DNA of 33,856 nt, from contig JBELGO010000007.1 in NCBI GenBank assembly GCA_042091915.1, positions 1 to 33,856 on the forward strand, written 5' to 3'. A model generated the notes under the pieces. That model saw only the letters and a program-made list of their open reading frames with translations. It was not told the DNA's origin and did no database searches. The stretch's first letter is position 1. Each line of letters opens with the position of its first letter. Source of the DNA: LSUCC0057 sp042091915. Lineage in GTDB: Bacteria > Pseudomonadota > Gammaproteobacteria > Pseudomonadales > Porticoccaceae. This document shows positions 33,270 through 33,856 of the stretch, one piece after another. Made by a program: the position numbers and the translations under genes.

Positions 33270-33856
33270 TTAGTGTATGCCTTTCCAGTATTCGCGGTTC
33301 AACAGCACCACAAAAACCAGTAGCACAGAGAGGAACAACAACACGTATTTACCGATCTGCTTGCGCTGTTCGGCCATTGGCTCAGCTGTGTAAGCCATGA
33401 AGTTAACCAGGTCGTAGACCGTCTTATCAAACTCTTCTGGGCTCAACTCGCCCTCTTCGGCATAGGTGAAGCTGCCACAGCGGTCTTCGAGAATGTCGGC
33501 ACCCGACAGCACATCGCGTTTGATTCCGCCATTCGCTGCGCGGACAGCACCCGGGGCGCACTCAGGCAGACCCTGTAGACCAATCAACGCATGCGGCATA
33601 CCGACATCTTTAAAGACTTTGTTATTGACGCCATAAGGACGGGTTGGGTCTGCATAGAAATTGCGCAGATAGGTGTAGACCCACTCGGGCGAACGCGCAC
33701 GGGTGACCATGGTTAAATCAGGTGGCGCTGCCCCAAACCACTGTTTGGCTTTGTCTGCAGGCATAGCGATTTTCATCAGCGAGCCAATTTTCTGCCCGCC
33801 CAAGACTAGGTTTTCCAACATTAAATCGTGCGGAATTCCAATGTCGTTGGCAACGC
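33270..33856 (-). CDS. petC: Ubiquinol-cytochrome c reductase, cytochrome c1 subunit (partial at 5' end)
   Basis: This is the C-terminal part of cytochrome c1; the CXXCH heme motif lies beyond the window end at 33856. What remains covers at least 195 residues: PPDLTMVTRARSPEWVYTYLRNFY, the methionine-containing VFKDVGMPHALIGLQG (the likely axial ligand region), and the C-terminal membrane anchor (YVLLFLSVLLVFVVLLNREYWKGIH). A cysteine pair in the intervening insertion (PECAPG and EDRCGSF) could form a disulfide, as known for some bacterial c1 proteins. An ATG at 33821 is internal, since the frame stays open to the edge with family-like residues (NDIGIPHDLMLENL). It is followed by sspA and sspB. 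Confidence 0.94.
   Translation of the reverse strand, partial: VANDIGIPHDLMLENLVLGGQKIGSLMKIAMPADKAKQWFGAAPPDLTMVTRARSPEWVYTYLRNFYADPTRPYGVNNKVFKDVGMPHALIGLQGLPECAPGAVRAANGGIKRDVLSGADILEDRCGSFTYAEEGELSPEEFDKTVYDLVNFMAYTAEPMAEQRKQIGKYVLLFLSVLLVFVVLLNREYWKGIH

Noticed and set aside
1..33856. Search for CRISPR arrays, tRNA genes, insertion sequences, phage genes or a defence island
   Set aside because: No regularly spaced repeats, cloverleaf-like sequences, transposase motifs or defence-type proteins were seen; the window is ordinary core chromosome.

Overview
The window looks like a core chromosomal stretch of an aerobic or microaerobic, respiring gammaproteobacterium. The clues are the complete Rsx/Rnf cluster behind metG, a cbb3 oxidase cluster (ccoNOQP-ccoGHIS) next to argG-pyrC-rnt, the rsmI/lpoA-yraN-diaA-dolP block and the petC-sspA-sspB block. 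These orders are familiar from Pseudomonas-like and marine gammaproteobacteria. Genus cannot be fixed from sequence reading alone. Genes are packed tightly with many 1-14 nt overlaps and no gap above about 210 nt. I see no tRNA, rRNA, CRISPR array, insertion sequence or prophage gene.

Layout. 1-437: 3' end of metG. 572-6272: rsxABCDGE, a six-gene operon for the membrane ion-pumping/electron-transfer Rsx (Rnf) complex, with a predicted sigma70 promoter in front. 6312-9888: two accessory metabolic genes on the same strand, a thiamine-diphosphate enzyme and a lipoprotein amidohydrolase. 9931-19259 (minus strand): ccoN, O, Q, P, G, H, I and S, then a SafE/CcoA-like membrane protein and a Yip1-family membrane protein. 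FNR/Anr-type boxes stand in front of ccoN and, with a perfect match, in front of the Yip1 gene. 19433-20647 (minus): argG. 20855-22569 (plus): pyrC-rnt. 22566-24833 (minus): malic enzyme maeB. 25014-26459 (plus): an alanine/glycine:cation symporter. 26456-27304 (minus): rsmI, divergent from lpoA-yraN-diaA-like-dolP (27320-30794), which ends in a strong bidirectional terminator. 30851-32029 (minus): thiolase. 32147-33856 (minus): sspB, sspA and the 3' end of petC (cytochrome c1).

How the genes work together. Rsx, cytochrome bc1 (petC) and cbb3 oxidase are all parts of membrane electron transport. CcoG, CcoH, CcoI, CcoS and the SafE-like protein serve copper delivery and assembly of the oxidase. 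The Anr-type box in front of ccoN fits induction at low oxygen. lpoA and dolP belong to cell-envelope synthesis and maintenance. sspA and sspB act in the stress response and in ClpXP proteolysis.

No clear new multi-gene system was found. The points most worth checking are the perfect Anr box in front of an uncharacterised Yip1 protein, a DiaA homologue that has lost its phosphosugar loop, two convergent gene pairs whose stop codons overlap by four bases, and a palindrome lying on the rsx promoter.
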